Program-made: the position numbers and the translations under genes
Source of the DNA: Macrostomum hystrix
Lineage: Eukaryota > Platyhelminthes > Macrostomidae
DNA: 64,000 nt
Assembly: GCA_950097015.1 (NCBI GenBank)
Contig: CATNEN010000001.1
Location: 5,007,001-5,071,000, forward strand
Direction of reading: 5' to 3'
Shown here: piece after piece, positions 1 through 11,019 of the stretch
Numbering within the stretch: the stretch's first letter is position 1
Layout: every line of letters starts with the position of its first letter
The notes under the pieces: model-generated
The model's input: only the letters and a program-made list of their open reading frames with translations
Databases searched by the model: none
What the model was told of the DNA's origin: nothing

Positions 1-560
1 TCCCGTCTGTTTATCTACTTCTCATGTCTGTTTATTTGCTTCTGTTTTCTGTTTATCTGCTTCTCCTGTCTGTTTATCTGCTTCTCCTGTCTGTTTATCT
101 ACTTCTCCCGTCTGTTTATCTACTTCTCCTGTCTGTTTATCTATTTCTCCTGTGTTTATCTCCTTTTCTTGTCTGTTTATCTACTTCTCCTGTGTTTATC
201 TACTTGTCCTGTCTGTTTGTCTACTTCTCCTGTCTGTTTATCTGCTTCTCCTCTGTTTATCTACTTCTCCTGTGTTTATCTCCTTCTCTTGTCTGTTTAT
301 CTACTTATCCTGTGTTTATCTACCTCTCCTGTCTGTTTATTTGCTTCTCCTGTCTGTTTATCTGTTTCTCCTGTCTGTTTATCTACTTCTCCCGTCTGTT
401 TATCTACTTCTCCTGTCTGTTTATCTGCTTCTCCTCTGTTTATCTACTTCTCCTGTGTTTATCTACTTCTCCTGTCTGTTTATCTACTTCTCCTATGTTT
501 ATCTACTTCTCCTGACACTATCTATCTACTTCTTATGTTCGTCTATCAACTTACTGTATT
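1..560. repeat. Pyrimidine-rich minisatellite upstream of the EXD2 exon
   Basis: Degenerate tandem array of about 16-21 bp units built on CTGTTTATCTACTTCTCC. It starts before the window and probably lies in the EXD2 intron preceding the exon at 622. All three frames stay partly open because the unit lacks stop codons; the resulting LLLLSVY-type peptides are not protein-like. Confidence 0.9.
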
Positions 561-621
561 TCTACCATTCATCTTCTGTCTCTGAATCCATCTCTCACCT
601 ATATCTATATTCGGAACAAAG

Positions 622-2087
622 CTAGTTATAATAACAGCCGCCTCCATTTCAAACGCTTGTTCAGACGCAAAGCCGACTGGTACACAGCCCGCGGCCTAGC
701 AACTGTTCTATCTGAGCATCCGGTACTGCAGATTCGTTTGAATTTTGAGCCCAGCGGTCGTCCTCGTGGCGATCAGGCCTACTATCTGACTGAGCGGGAG
801 AACCGCTGCGTTGTCTGCTCATCTGAGCAGGGCCTACAACGAAAGAAGATTGTGCCAGACGAATTTAGGCGACACTTTCCCGAGCTGATGAAGTCGCACA
901 AGTCGCACGACATCTTGTTGCTATGCGGCCGGTGTCACGCGATTAGCGAGCGGCATACTGAGGAATTCAAGCAGAAACTTATCAGCGAGTTTGGCATAGA
1001 CAAGGTGAGCCATTTGTTTATCTATTTAACATCTTCCTTTCAAAACTGTTTTTATCTACTCTGTTAATTCTTCGAGTTTCAAAATATCAACGATAAAGCG
1101 TTAATTTTTCGTTGATAGTTTCAAGAAACGTATAAAATGTCGTTATAAAGCCTTGAAAATCGGTAAAAAAATAGTTTTTTTTTCAAAGTTAACTATGTTC
1201 GTTCAATTATAATAATTAGTTTCTTTCGTTTTTCATTTACTAGGATCGCTAAAAAACATTTTTAGATTCGTTATTTCTATAACTAGGATCGTTAAATTAA
1301 AATAATTATATAGAGTCGTTACTTTTTAGCTACTAGAACCGTTTAATAAACTAATTTTCGTTTCGTTACTTATATAAATTGAATCGTTGAATTGCAACAG
1401 TTTTTTATCGTTACTTTTTTACTATGAACGGTAAATTAATGCACTTTTAGAGTCGTTACTTTTCTTAATTAACGATTAATTTAATCATCGTTAAATTAGA
1501 GCAATATTAGAGTCGTTGATTTAAGAGTCACCTATGATTTTCCTAAATTAACGCAGTTAAAATTGTAACGATGCCTACAGCAACTCATAGATGTCTTTCA
1601 TTCTGCCCCGCAGCCCGCAGCTTTGCCAGTCGACGACCAGCGCGCCAGAGCTTTAGCCAAGGCTCTGTTGGCCCACTCTAGCGGCAAAGCCAACATACCG
1701 GAATCTCGTCGAAATCAAATCACGGAACAGCTGTTAAATCTATTATCAGCTTCGCCATCTTTAGATTCAACAGCTGATGCAGCAGATAATGAAGATGATC
1801 ATGAAGATTCGAGTCCCGGCTCGCAGTTGTTGACGGAAGACAAGCTTCGCGCCATCGTTGAAGCCGCGTCTGTCAAGACGCCGAGCCAACAGTCCAGTCA
1901 GCTGGCCGCCATGGTAGTGCAGAAATGCTTAGACAATGGCCAGCTGCTAGATTTGGAAAGGCGTTTTCGACAGCACTTCCTGATTAGTATGGAGCCGAAA
2001 TTTCTGCCAGAGAAATGGTCTGTTGAGCATCAGCACGAACTGCTTCGTCCCAAACTGGAACAGCTATTCGATGTTTCAACTGCTTGA
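622..2087 (+). CDS. EXD2: EXD2 (3'-5' exonuclease domain protein 2), C-terminal exons
   Basis: Partial gene: only the last two coding exons are in the window. Exon 622-1004 (acceptor uncertain; 622 or up to 16 bases later) ends at AAG|GTGAGC in phase 0. Exon 1614-2087 starts after CCCCGCAG and ends in TGA. The first exon carries the HNH-like part after the exonuclease fold: CVVC, then a basic stretch, then SHDILLLCGRCHAIS, which lines up with animal EXD2 (SHDVLLLC..CHAIS). The last exon has the family's closing block, FRQHFLISMEPKFLPEKWSV, close to the vertebrate version. EXD2 is a 3'-5' exonuclease acting in double-strand break resection, fork protection and mitochondria. The DEDD exonuclease domain itself must lie left of the window. 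Between the conserved blocks is a low-complexity acidic stretch (DAADNEDDHEDSSPG). Confidence 0.88.
1005..1613. other. EXD2 last intron, AT-rich
   Basis: AT-rich intron in which the pentamer TCGTT/CGTTA recurs irregularly every 40-60 bp (for example AGAGTCGTTACTTTT near 1315, 1450 and 1510). It looks like an old, decayed tandem array. No coding signal seen. Confidence 0.6.
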
Positions 2088-2104
2088 TTCCGTTCTTTAG
2101 TTTG

Positions 2105-2785
2105 TGTGCGGAAATCATTACTTTCGTTGATAGAGAATCTACCGAATCGGTAATCAAATGGGTTTGGAATCTGCCGAATCGATAATCTAATGTATGAGGT
2201 ATCTTCCGAATGGGTAACCAAATGGTTAAGCAATCTAATGTGTGAGGAATCTGCCGAATAGGTTAAGCAATGGGTGAGGAATCTGCCGAATTGGTAATCA
2301 AATGGGTTAGGAATCTGCCGAATCGGTAATCTAATGTATGAGGTATCTGCCGAATCGGTAATCTAATGTATGAGGTATCTGCCGAATCGGTAATCTTCCG
2401 AATGAGTAACCAAATGGTTAAGCAATCTAATGTGTGAGGAATCTGCCGAATAGGTTATGTAATGGGTGAGGAATCTACCGAATGAATCTTCCGAATGAGT
2501 AACCAAATGGTTAAGCAATCTAATGTGTGAGGAATTTGGCGAATTGATTATGTAATGGGTGAGGAATCTGCCGAATAGATTATGTAATGGGTGAGGAATC
2601 TGCCGAATCGGTAATCTAATGGGTGAGGAATCTGCCGAATTGGTAGTCTAATGGGTGAGGAATCTTCCGAATCGGTAATCAAATGCGTGAGGAATCTGCC
2701 GAATCAGTAATCAAATCGGGGAGGAATCTGCCGAATCAGGAATCTGCCGAATAAGTAATCAATTAGCGAGGAATCTGCCGAATCA
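2105..2785. repeat. Minisatellite downstream of EXD2 (GAATCTGCCGAATCGG family)
   Basis: About 25 degenerate units of 26-33 bp containing GAATCTGCCGAATCGG followed by TAATCAAATGGGTGAG. It begins within 20 bp of the EXD2 stop codon and is followed by a possible AATAAA at 2799-2804, so it may be transcribed as 3' UTR. The core GAATCYGCCGAATC is shared with the array at 4445-5345. Confidence 0.92.
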
Positions 2786-2804
2786 AAGTCGAGTTATAAA
2801 TAAA

Positions 2805-3555
2805 TCTATCGTCACACATGTCTCTAATGAACGTTTAAACTTTTAATGAAGTTAGTTATGCTCACATAATTATTGTGAAAACTCAGCGTAAACTGCAAGC
2901 AGTTTAATTAACAAATTTGTTTAGCATCATTATCAAAAGTGTGCCCTCTGCCACGACATGAAAACATTTTCGCGTTGGTTTTTTTTCTACTTTTATATAC
3001 TATTCCAAAAGAGGTTTATTTCTGCAATTTACACTCTTGACTTATACTATGTTAACTGCCCATTTATTTAGTAGAAAATAGTTTTTTCTTGTAGCTTTTT
3101 TTATAACAAATATAATCATGTTAAAGACCATGCAACAAATTTCTGCTTTTGAAAGATGTTTTTCTGATTTTATCTTACATTAAAAAAACAGCTTCATTTT
3201 TGTTTGAATATTTTTATATCCTAAATACGAGCATCGATTTCTATATTTAGATTAGGGGTATCTGTGTGTAAATGTGTGGAAATTTATATTCTTTTTTTAG
3301 ATTATAAAAACTGGTGTGTCCGCGTTTATATCTACATGGATGATTTATTGATCCTAGCTCGGATTTCCTATTCTATTTTTAGATTATAAACTGGTGTGTC
3401 CGCGTTTATATCTACATGGATGATTTATTGATCCTAGCTCGGATTTCCTATTCTATTTTTAGATTATTTCATTAACTACTGATAGATTCATTAGCCGCTG
3501 CTACATAGCCTGGTCCAGGTCTGTACACCCGTGTACATGGCTATGTACATGTTCT
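2805..3555. other. Intergenic EXD2-RMI2 with an 81-bp direct duplication
   Basis: AT-rich non-coding DNA. At 3299-3468 an approximately 81-bp block (starts AGATTATAAA, contains GTGTGTCCGCGTTTATATC, ends CTATTTTTAG) occurs twice head to tail with almost no difference, so the duplication is recent. No gene seen. Confidence 0.7.
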
Positions 3556-3853
3556 GGGGTCAGTGGCAGAGCGGTCTAACGCGTTTGCCTCCGCACCAAG
3601 GTCCCTAAGTTCGAATCCGCGGCGAGGCCACATTCATTTTGGGCGCAGCCGCGGAGAGAAGGCTTGGAGGCTTGTCGTGCAATTTCAAGGCACAGTGAGA
3701 TTGTACACTGCCTGACGATGAGAAAGTCGGGGCAGATGTACACACATGTGTGAGCGTGTGCCTGCCTGCGTACAGTATCTGTGTGCGTGTGTGCTCAGGA
3801 GTCAGCGAAATGGGCAGAATTGCCTCCTCGCTGGCTGCGGGTCTAGTGTCACT
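3556..3853 (+). mobile_element. tRNA-derived SINE-like element, copy 1
   Basis: The best-preserved head of eight related copies. A-box-like TGGCAGAGCGG at about 3564 and B-box-like AGTTCGAATCC at about 3608 are spaced as in a tRNA gene, followed by GCGGCGAGGCC. The non-tRNA body includes GCAGCCGCGGAGAGAAGGC, ACACTGCCTGACGATGAGAA and GTGTGCTCAGGAGTCAGCGA. It ends near GGGTCTAGTGTCA. No open reading frame of interest. It sits just upstream of the RMI2 acceptor, in the same orientation as RMI2. Confidence 0.82.
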
Positions 3854-3984
3854 CAATGATGTACATTTTCAGTCCATGGCCTGGGAAGACAAGCATACGC
3901 AGAAATTCCTCAGGTCTGAGATTTGATCTCTCGACCTCCCGACTTTAATCTTTGCAGCGAAGAAGTTTTTTAAAAAAATCGCCA

Positions 3985-4437
3985 ATGCCTCTAACTTTGC
4001 CCATTCGCAAACTGTGGATCTCCCACTTATTGTCCGGCTGTTTACCGTCTGATCAGCTCAGCGATTTCACCTGGAGCACCCGGCATATTGTGGACCCGGA
4101 CACGCAGTCGGATAGGGAACTGCAGTTCAACATGGCCTGGCTGCAAGGTCGAGTTGTTGCCATGCTGGCCGACGATCTATTCCTATTGGACGACGGCACC
4201 GGTCGACTGCGTGTGCCTCTGTTGTCCCACCAGTTGCACTATTTTAGACAACTGAGGCCTGGTGATTACGTACAGTTGATTGTCTCCCTGAGACCAGATT
4301 TCGATTCTCGCGACGCAATCTCCGGATCGGATGTGGTTGTAGACGTTGTTAAACTGTCTGTGCTCAACGATTTCGATAGTAAAACAATGGCACAATTGTG
4401 GGATCTGGAGGTTGAGGAGAGCTGCTTGAGATTCTGA
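3985..4437 (+). CDS. RMI2: RMI2, RecQ-mediated genome instability protein 2
   Basis: Single coding exon, 150 aa (human RMI2 is 147 aa). RMI2 is the small OB-fold subunit of the BLM-TOP3A-RMI1-RMI2 dissolvasome, which resolves double Holliday junctions in the nucleus. Visible evidence: one predicted OB-fold from about residue 45 (MAWLQGRVVAML, LDDGTGRLRVPL, RPGDYVQLIVSL) and the family C-terminus LWDLEVEE, matching LWELEVEDL in vertebrates. ATG 3985 is chosen because it is the first ATG after a clear 3' splice acceptor (AATCTTTGCAG, AG at 3956-3957); no ATG exists upstream in frame. It lies 1.9 kb downstream of EXD2 on the same strand. Identification rests on length, fold pattern and the terminal motif, so some doubt remains. 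Confidence 0.8.
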   Translation: MPLTLPIRKLWISHLLSGCLPSDQLSDFTWSTRHIVDPDTQSDRELQFNMAWLQGRVVAMLADDLFLLDDGTGRLRVPLLSHQLHYFRQLRPGDYVQLIVSLRPDFDSRDAISGSDVVVDVVKLSVLNDFDSKTMAQLWDLEVEESCLRF

Positions 4438-4444
4438 CGCGTCT

Positions 4445-5345
4445 TTGGGCGGGAATCGGATGAACTAGCTAGGAATCCGCCCAATTTGAATTTAAGTAAG
4501 CTAGGAATCCGCCGAATAAGAATAATGTAGACAGAGAATCCGCCGAATCAGAAGTTATTTAGGCAAGGAATACGCCGAATCAGAATTTAGTAGACTGAGA
4601 ATCCGCCGAATCAGAATTTAGTAGACTGAGAATCCGCCGAATCAGAATTTATGTAGGCTAGGAATCCGCCGAATCAGCATTTATGTAGGCTAGGAATCCG
4701 CCGAATCAGAATTTATGTAGTCTAGGAATCCGCCGAATCAGAATTTATGTAGACTAGGAATCCGCCGAATGAGAATTTATGTAAGCTAGGAATCCGCCGA
4801 ATCAGAATTTATGTAGGCTAGGAATCCGCCGAATCAGAATTTATGTAGGCTAGGAATCCGCCGAATCAGAATTTATGTAGGGTAGGAATCCGCCGAATCA
4901 GAATTTATGTAGGCAAGGAATCCGCCGAATCAGAATTTAGTGGACTGAGAATCCGCCGAATCAGAACTTATGTAGGCTAGGAATCCGCCGAATCAGTATT
5001 TAGTAGACTGAGAATCCGCCGAATCAGAATTTATGTAGGGTAGGAATCCGCCGAATCAGAATTTATGTAGGCTAGGAATCCGCCGAATCAGAATTTATGT
5101 AGGGTAGGAATCCGCCGAATCAGAATTTATGTAGGCAAGGAATCCGCCGAATCAGAATATATGTAAGCTAGGAATCCGCCGAATCAGAATATATGTAGGC
5201 TAGGAATCCGCCGAATCAGAATTTATGTAAGCTAGGAATCCGCCGAATCAGAATTTATGTAAGCTAGGAATCCGCCGAATCAGAATTTATGTAAGCTAGG
5301 AATCCGCCGAATCAGAATATAGTAGACTAGGAACCCGCCAAAGGG
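4445..5345. repeat. Minisatellite downstream of RMI2 (GGAATCCGCCGAATCAG family)
   Basis: About 28 well-conserved units of 31-33 bp: GGAATCCGCCGAATCAG plus AATTTATGTAGGCTA. Starts 8 bp after the RMI2 stop codon. Shares GAATCYGCCGAATC with the array after EXD2, in the same orientation. Confidence 0.95.
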
Positions 5346-5685
5346 GCTATGAATCCATTCATATTAGTACTCTTCAGTTGTTGCATATTAACTTACCGTT
5401 TTTAATCAAAACTTATCCTAATTTTAATGGAACTTGTTCTGGCATTTTAAGTACGAGCTAGAAAAATAGCATTCTATTCTCTAGGGTGTTGTATTAGTCT
5501 GTAAAATACTTTTATGTAGTTTTTATTGCTAAATGAAAATTAATTGCATATTACGATAAAAACTAATGTATAAAATAGATTATTATTAACTTAAAGAAAT
5601 TGTTAAAAAGTTGCAATTTACGCCATTTGCGGCCAATTGGTAACGAACTCAACAACTTTTTATATTGCTTTTTTATATATTCTAT
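5346..5685. other. AT-rich spacer
   Basis: Unique AT-rich sequence between two arrays. No coding or RNA signal seen. Confidence 0.5.
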
Positions 5686-5689
5686 CTTC

Positions 5690-6700
5690 CCATCACCACA
5701 GCCAATATCTTCCCATCACCACAGCCTCTGTCTTCCCATCCCCAAAGCCACTATCTTCCCATCCTCAAAGCCGCTATCTTCCCATCCTCAAAGCCACTAT
5801 CTTCCCATCCCTATTGCCACAATCTTCCCATTCCTAATCCCACTATCTTCCCATCCCTAATCCCACTATCTTCCCCATCCCCAAAGCCACTATCTTCCCA
5901 TCCCTATAGCCGCAATCTTCCCATCCCTATAGCCGCAATCTTCCCATCCCTATAGCCGCAATCTTCCCATCCCTAAAGCTGCAATCTTCCCATCCCTAAA
6001 GCTGCAATCTTCCCATCCCTATAGCCGCAATCTTCCCATCCCTATAGCCGCAATCTTCCCATCCCTATTGCCACAATCTTCCCATCCCTAATCCCACTAT
6101 CTTCCCCATCCCCAAAGCCACTATCTTCCCATCCCTATAGCCACTATCTTCCCATCCCTATAGCCACTATCTTCCCATCCCTAATCCCACTATCTTCCCA
6201 TCCCTATAGCCGCAATCTTCCCATCCCTATAGCCACAATCTTCCCATCCCTAAAGCTGCAATCTTCCCATCCCTAAAGCTGCAATCTTCCCATCCCTAAT
6301 CCCACTATCTTCCCCATCCCCAAAGCCACTATCTTCCCATCCCTATAGCCACAATCTTCCCATCCCTATTGCCACAATCTTCCCATCCCTAATCCCACTA
6401 TCTTCCCATCCCTATAGCCGCAATCTTCCCATCCCTATAGCCACTATCTTCCCATCCCTATAGCCACAATCTTCCTATCCCTATAGCCGCAATCTTCCCA
6501 TCCCTATAGCCACTATCTTCCCATCCCTATAGCCACAATCTTCCTATCCCTATAGCCGCAATCTTCCCATCCCTATAGCCGCAATCTTCCCATCCCTATA
6601 GCCACAATCTTCCCATCCCTAAAGCTGCAATCTTCCCATCCCTATAGCCACTATCTTCCCATCTCTAAAGCCACTATTTTCCCATCCCTAATCCTGATGT
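5690..6700. repeat. Minisatellite, 23-24 bp unit (CATCCCTATAGCCGCAATCT)
   Basis: About 43 units of TTCCCATCCCTA plus a variable middle (ATAGCCGCAATC, ATAGCCACTATC, AAGCTGCAATC, ATCCCACTATC). It fills the space between RMI2 (+) and the 3' end of the membrane-protein gene on the minus strand, so it separates two convergent transcription units. Confidence 0.95.
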
Positions 6701-6818
6701 CAGATGTAACGTATTTGAAACGAAACGAAAAAAGGAATTCATAAAACTATGTTGCATATATTACACAATGTTGCTTTTCGCCGCAAACAGTGGAGATATA
6801 CTCGTATTTTGTTTAAGG

Positions 6819-9800
6819 CTATATTTTAAAATAAAATTGTGCGACATTTTCCAATCTATACTGTTCCATTCTCTGAACCATGTCGATTAAATCTTGGTCG
6901 GGACACTTGAAATACTCAGCCAGGTTGAAATCTGGATCCCCTATGGGTACTAGAATAGTAATCTTATCTAATTCAGTCCGTTGGCAACTCTTGGCCTTGT
7001 ACAGAATCGGTAGACAAATTGTTACTATGGCGGCAAGAGCGAAAACAAGCAGCAGCAATGGTACTAGTAGCTGCCAAGCTGTCGACTTTATATTGCTATT
7101 GCTGCTGCGGCTGATTCCAATCGGTCTGTCGTCAGTTTTAATGGTGTAATTGTCTGTCGCAGCCACCGTCGATATTTGTTCCTCGGTGTCGTTCTTTGGA
7201 ATTAAAATTGCTTCTAGTGAGCGAGGCAGCGGACAATTGATTTCTGAATTTTCTGTGCACTGGTGTGAAGGATTTCGAACTAGAAAAAGCGTAGAACACA
7301 AAGTTAGATAAAGTTTTAATTGTTTGTTTAATTAATAAACTGAGCAAATCAACATGGGGAGAGGTGATGTCCTTTGTTCCTCTCCTATCTATCTCTCATG
7401 TCTCTTCTCTATCTACCTAGTTATGATCTCCCTTCTCTATCTACCTTTAATCTCCCTTCTCTATCTACCTTTAATCTCCCTTCTCTATCTACCTTTAATC
7501 TCCCTTCTCTATCTACCTTTAATCTCCCTTCTCTATCTACCTTTAATCTCCCTTCTCTATCTACCTTTAATCTCCCTTCTCTATCTACCTTTAATCTCCC
7601 TTCTCTATCTACCTTTAATCTCCCTTCTCTATCTACCTTTAATCTCCCTTCTCTATCTACCTTTAATCTCCCTTCTCTATCTACCTTTAATCTCCCTTCT
7701 CTATCTAACTTTAATCTCCCTTCTCTATCTACCTTTAATCTCCCTTCTCTATCTACCTTTTATTTTTATTCTCTATCTACTTCTCTATCTACTTCTCTAT
7801 CTACTTCTCTATCTACTTCTCTATCTACTTCTTTATCTACTTCTCTATCTACTTCTTTATCTACTTCTCTATCTATCTTCTCTATCTACTTATCTACTTG
7901 TCTATCTACTTATCTACTTTTTTGTCTACTTCTCTGTCTACTTCTTTATCTACTTCTCTAACTATCTTCTCTATCTACATTTAATATTCCTTCTCTTTCG
8001 TCATCTCCTGTCTCTCCATCTACCTCTCCTATCGTGGAAAATTCATGGAGAATAGTTCGTGAATTAGAATAATTCTCTTCTTCAAAAATCAAAGTCATGT
8101 CAACTCACTGACAATGTCACAGAATGGTTGTGAATAAGCGATCAGATGACTTTCGTTCAAGCTGTGCGCATCGCTAATGGCCTGGTGTTCTCGGTACATC
8201 TGCAAGTTTAGGTAGATATAAATAGTCATACGAGTAGTTTCTTTTTCACTATTTCTTTGCTAAGGCACAATAAATGTACACGCAAAAGCAAAACTAATGG
8301 ATTGAAAAGCTTACCAGTGCCGAGAATCTAATAAAACAGGTGGATGGCAGATGCTCGTGCGGTAAGCTGATAATCAGGAAGCAGTAGGATGAGTTAGCTA
8401 GACGTTGAACCTTAAAGCAGAGAAAATTATTCTTTTTCTTTTTTACATCTACAAATTAAAACTCACATTATACGTACACACAATAAAGACAGCTATGCTG
8501 CAAATAGTCCATTATCGATCCAGATGTACATGCAGACACCACTGTGCTAAAAATAGAACGAATTACTGATCCAGATGTACATGCAGACACAACTGTGCTA
8601 AAAATAGAATCAATTCCCGATCCAGATGTACATGCAGACACAACTGTGCTAAAAATAGAATCAATTCCGATCAAGATGTACATGCAGACACCACTGTGCT
8701 AAAAATATAATCAATCATCGATCCAGATGTACATGCTGATTCAATCCATGAAGACTTACTATATATGAAGTCTTACACAAACAAAAAGCAAAAAAATCTT
8801 TACGATAAATTATCCTGATTAGATTGATGACACCACTAATTCAAAGCTAAAAATAAAAATCATTGTTTAATGCAAATTTAAGCGGAGACATCACTGTGTT
8901 ATCAACATCTATTGGTTAAAATTGGTGCAAATATAATATCTGATTAATTCTAACCTGTTCCGCACCGAATGGAATACTTATAGTAGCAAAGTCAAGCAAT
9001 TCGCCGATAAGCACAATTCCATCGTAATCAGTATATTCGGATTTGAAGTACAACAGGACAGCGGATTTATCGTCAGCTGACTGCAGGCCGTGAAGTTGCG
9101 CTCCGCTTCGATTCAATGACAGCCATGGAATTTCGCCACTAATCACAGTCACATCGCCGCGGTCGATCTTTAGTTGGGCTACAGAGTAAAAAGTGTTTCA
9201 TATTTACTAAAATATTTTAATTTATTAGTAACTAACTATTGACGACTCCCGCTGATATTCTAGCTGCGACTCCTGCTGCGATTCTAGCTACGCCTCCTGC
9301 TGTGATTCTAGCCTCGACTCCTGCTGCGATTCTAGCTGCGACTCCTGCTGTGATTCTAGCTGCGACTCCTGCTGCGATTCTAGCTACGACTCCTGATGCG
9401 ATTCTAGCTGCGCCTCCTGCTGCGATTCTAGCTGCGCCTCCTGCTGCGATTCTCGCTACGACTCCTGCTGCGATTCGAGCTACGACTCCTGCTGCGATTC
9501 TAGCTACGACTCCTGCTACGATTCTAGCTGCGACTCCTGCTGCGATTCTAGCTACGACTCCTGCTGTGATTCTAGCTACGCCTCCTGCTGCGATTCTAGC
9601 TACGACTCCTGCTGCGATTCTAGAAGCGCCTCCTGCTGCGATTCTAGAAGCGCCTCCTGCTGCGATTCTAGCTGCGCCTCCTGCTGCGATTCTCGCTACG
9701 ACTCCTGCTGCGATTCTAGCTACGACTCCTGCTGCGATTCTAGCTACGACTCCTGCTGCGATTCTAGCTACGACTCCTGCTGCGATTATAGCTTCGACTC

Positions 9801-10172
9801 CTGCTGCGATTCTAGCTACGACTCCTGCTGCGATTCTAGCTACGACTCCTGCTGCGATTCTAGCTACGACTCCTGCTGCGATTATAGCTTCGACTCCTGC
9901 TGCGATTCTAGCTGCGACTCCTGCTGCGATTCTAGCTACGACTCCTGCTGCGATTCTAGCTACGACTCCTGCTGCGATTCTAGCTTCGACTCCTGCTGCG
10001 ATTCTAGCTGCGCCTCCTGCTGCGATTCTAGCTACGACTTCTGCTGCGATTCTAGCTACGACTCCTGCTGCGATTCCGCGATTAAGGCATGAAAGCTCGA
10101 CTTACCAGCTGAAAAAGTGCTAGACGAAATTGCGCTTATTAATAACAAAAGAAAGCTACTGGCGCTTGTCAT
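6819..10172 (-). CDS. Type I membrane protein, paralogue B (unknown family)
   Basis: Five coding exons on the minus strand, joined by splice sites and phase: 10172-10106, 9178-8955, 8410-8315, 8199-8109, 7279-6819. Protein of 312 aa. Residues 1-22 form a signal peptide (MTSASSFLLLLISAISSS), with donor GTAAGT. The extracellular part (about 23-227) contains HGLQSADDKSAVLLYFKSEY, scattered cysteines (SYC, STC, PFC, QC, INC) and N-glycosylation sequons. A transmembrane helix spans about 228-252 (WQLLVPLLLLVFALAAIVTI), followed by a 60-residue tail with LDKITILVPIGDPDF. The next gene upstream (17194-11921) is a paralogue with the same intron phases and a related ectodomain and tail. I do not recognise the family. 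Introns 1 and 4 are filled with arrays. The start is the only ATG before the signal peptide, 22 nt after acceptor TTTTTGCAG. Confidence 0.8.
7380..7985. repeat. Minisatellite, 24-bp unit (CTATCTACCTTTAATCTCCC) plus a 12-bp variant
   Basis: About 15 nearly identical 24-bp copies followed by about 18 copies of a shorter 12-bp unit (TCTATCTACTTC). Lies in intron 4 of the paralogue B gene. The 24-bp period leaves two frames open (LISLLYLP and NLPSLSTF), which are not genes. Confidence 0.95.
8505..8735. repeat. 51-bp tandem repeat with CTAAAAATAG
   Basis: Four to five copies of a 50-51 bp unit containing GATCCAGATGTACATGCAGA, CACTGTGCTAAAAATAG and AATCAATT, in intron 2 of the paralogue B gene. 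Three copies carry the exact decamer CTAAAAATAG (8547, 8598, 8649). Confidence 0.9.
9241..10085. repeat. 24-bp minisatellite, family A (GCGATTCTAGCTACGACTCC)
   Basis: About 35 copies of GCGATTCTAGCTACGACTCC plus TGCT, filling intron 1 of the paralogue B gene. Reverse-complement copies of the same unit form the array at 61492-62520. The period is a multiple of three, so it reads as ATPAAILA repeats; no gene. Confidence 0.96.
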
Positions 10173-10418
10173 TATTCTCAATCTAAACACTTTGCTGCAA
10201 AAAGAAACCACACATTTTTGTATAAAACACTTTTTTGGCGCTTTGCTTTGTTTTTATCTTTCTTTATAACAAATTGTTTGTTAACAATTCGCGGTGACTA
10301 AGATGTATGCAACATTCAATTGCTTTTTTTTAAAAGGCAGGATTGAGAAGGAGACAAGCAGCCCCTTCTCTTTCTCTGCTCGCGTGTGAGTCATCCTTCG
10401 TTAACAACCAGCTTGATG

Positions 10419-10668
10419 CAGTGGCACATCATTTGCTGACACTAGACCCGCAGCCAGTGAGAAGGCGATTCCGCCCATTTCGCAGACTCCTGAGCACACA
10501 CGCACACAGATACTGTATGCAGGCTCACGCTCACACAGGTGTGTACATCTGCCCTGACTTTCTCATTGTCAGGCAGTGTACAATCTCACTGTGCCTTGGA
10601 GGTTGGCCCTCAAATTGCACGACCAACCCCCAAGCCTTCTCTTTGCGAATCTAGCTCAGGGACCTATG
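10419..10668 (-). mobile_element. tRNA-derived SINE-like element, copy 2 (head truncated)
   Basis: Minus-orientation copy. The 3' end (GTGGCACATCATTTGCTGAC) and the body (CTCCTGAGCACACACGCACA, TTCTCATTGTCAGGCAGTG) are intact. It breaks off within the tRNA-like head near GAATCTAGCTCAGGGACC, so the A box is missing. Confidence 0.8.
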
Positions 10669-11015
10669 TACGAGCTCAATGCAACACTTAGAACTCATTT
10701 TAACGAAACAAAATAAAAAAAGAATGAGCTTATGACCATTTCTAATAGCATTGTTGGTCCCAGCCTATGTCAATCAAGTAAGGATATATTTCTTTAAAAT
10801 CAAATAAAACACGTCAAATGGAGTCTTACTGAAATGTTAGTTAAACACAATGGAAATAAATAGAATCGAGTGTAGTGTCGACAATAAAACTGGTGATGAA
10901 ATCAATAAAAATGGTAGCACAGAAAATATGACTTCAAGTTGCTTTTAAAAGTGGCTTAAAAAGTATGTCATGTTAATAATAAGTCTTATGCTAATAACTT
11001 TATATGTAACTTAAT
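10669..11015. other. Intergenic spacer between the two paralogues
   Basis: AT-rich unique DNA between paralogue A (3' end at 11921) and paralogue B (5' end at 10172). No coding exon seen. Promoter elements for paralogue B, if any, should be here, but I see no clear TATA box. Confidence 0.4.
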
Positions 11016-11019
11016 CTAC

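Noticed and set aside
3564-3625. Intact tRNA gene at the SINE head
   Set aside because: A and B boxes are present but no cloverleaf with a paired acceptor stem; same head recurs in other SINE copies.
9239-10123. 294-codon frame of ATPAAILA repeats, and its minus-strand counterpart at 61480-62202
   Set aside because: 24-bp minisatellite read in frame; lies in the intron of a minus-strand gene and in a 3' flank respectively.
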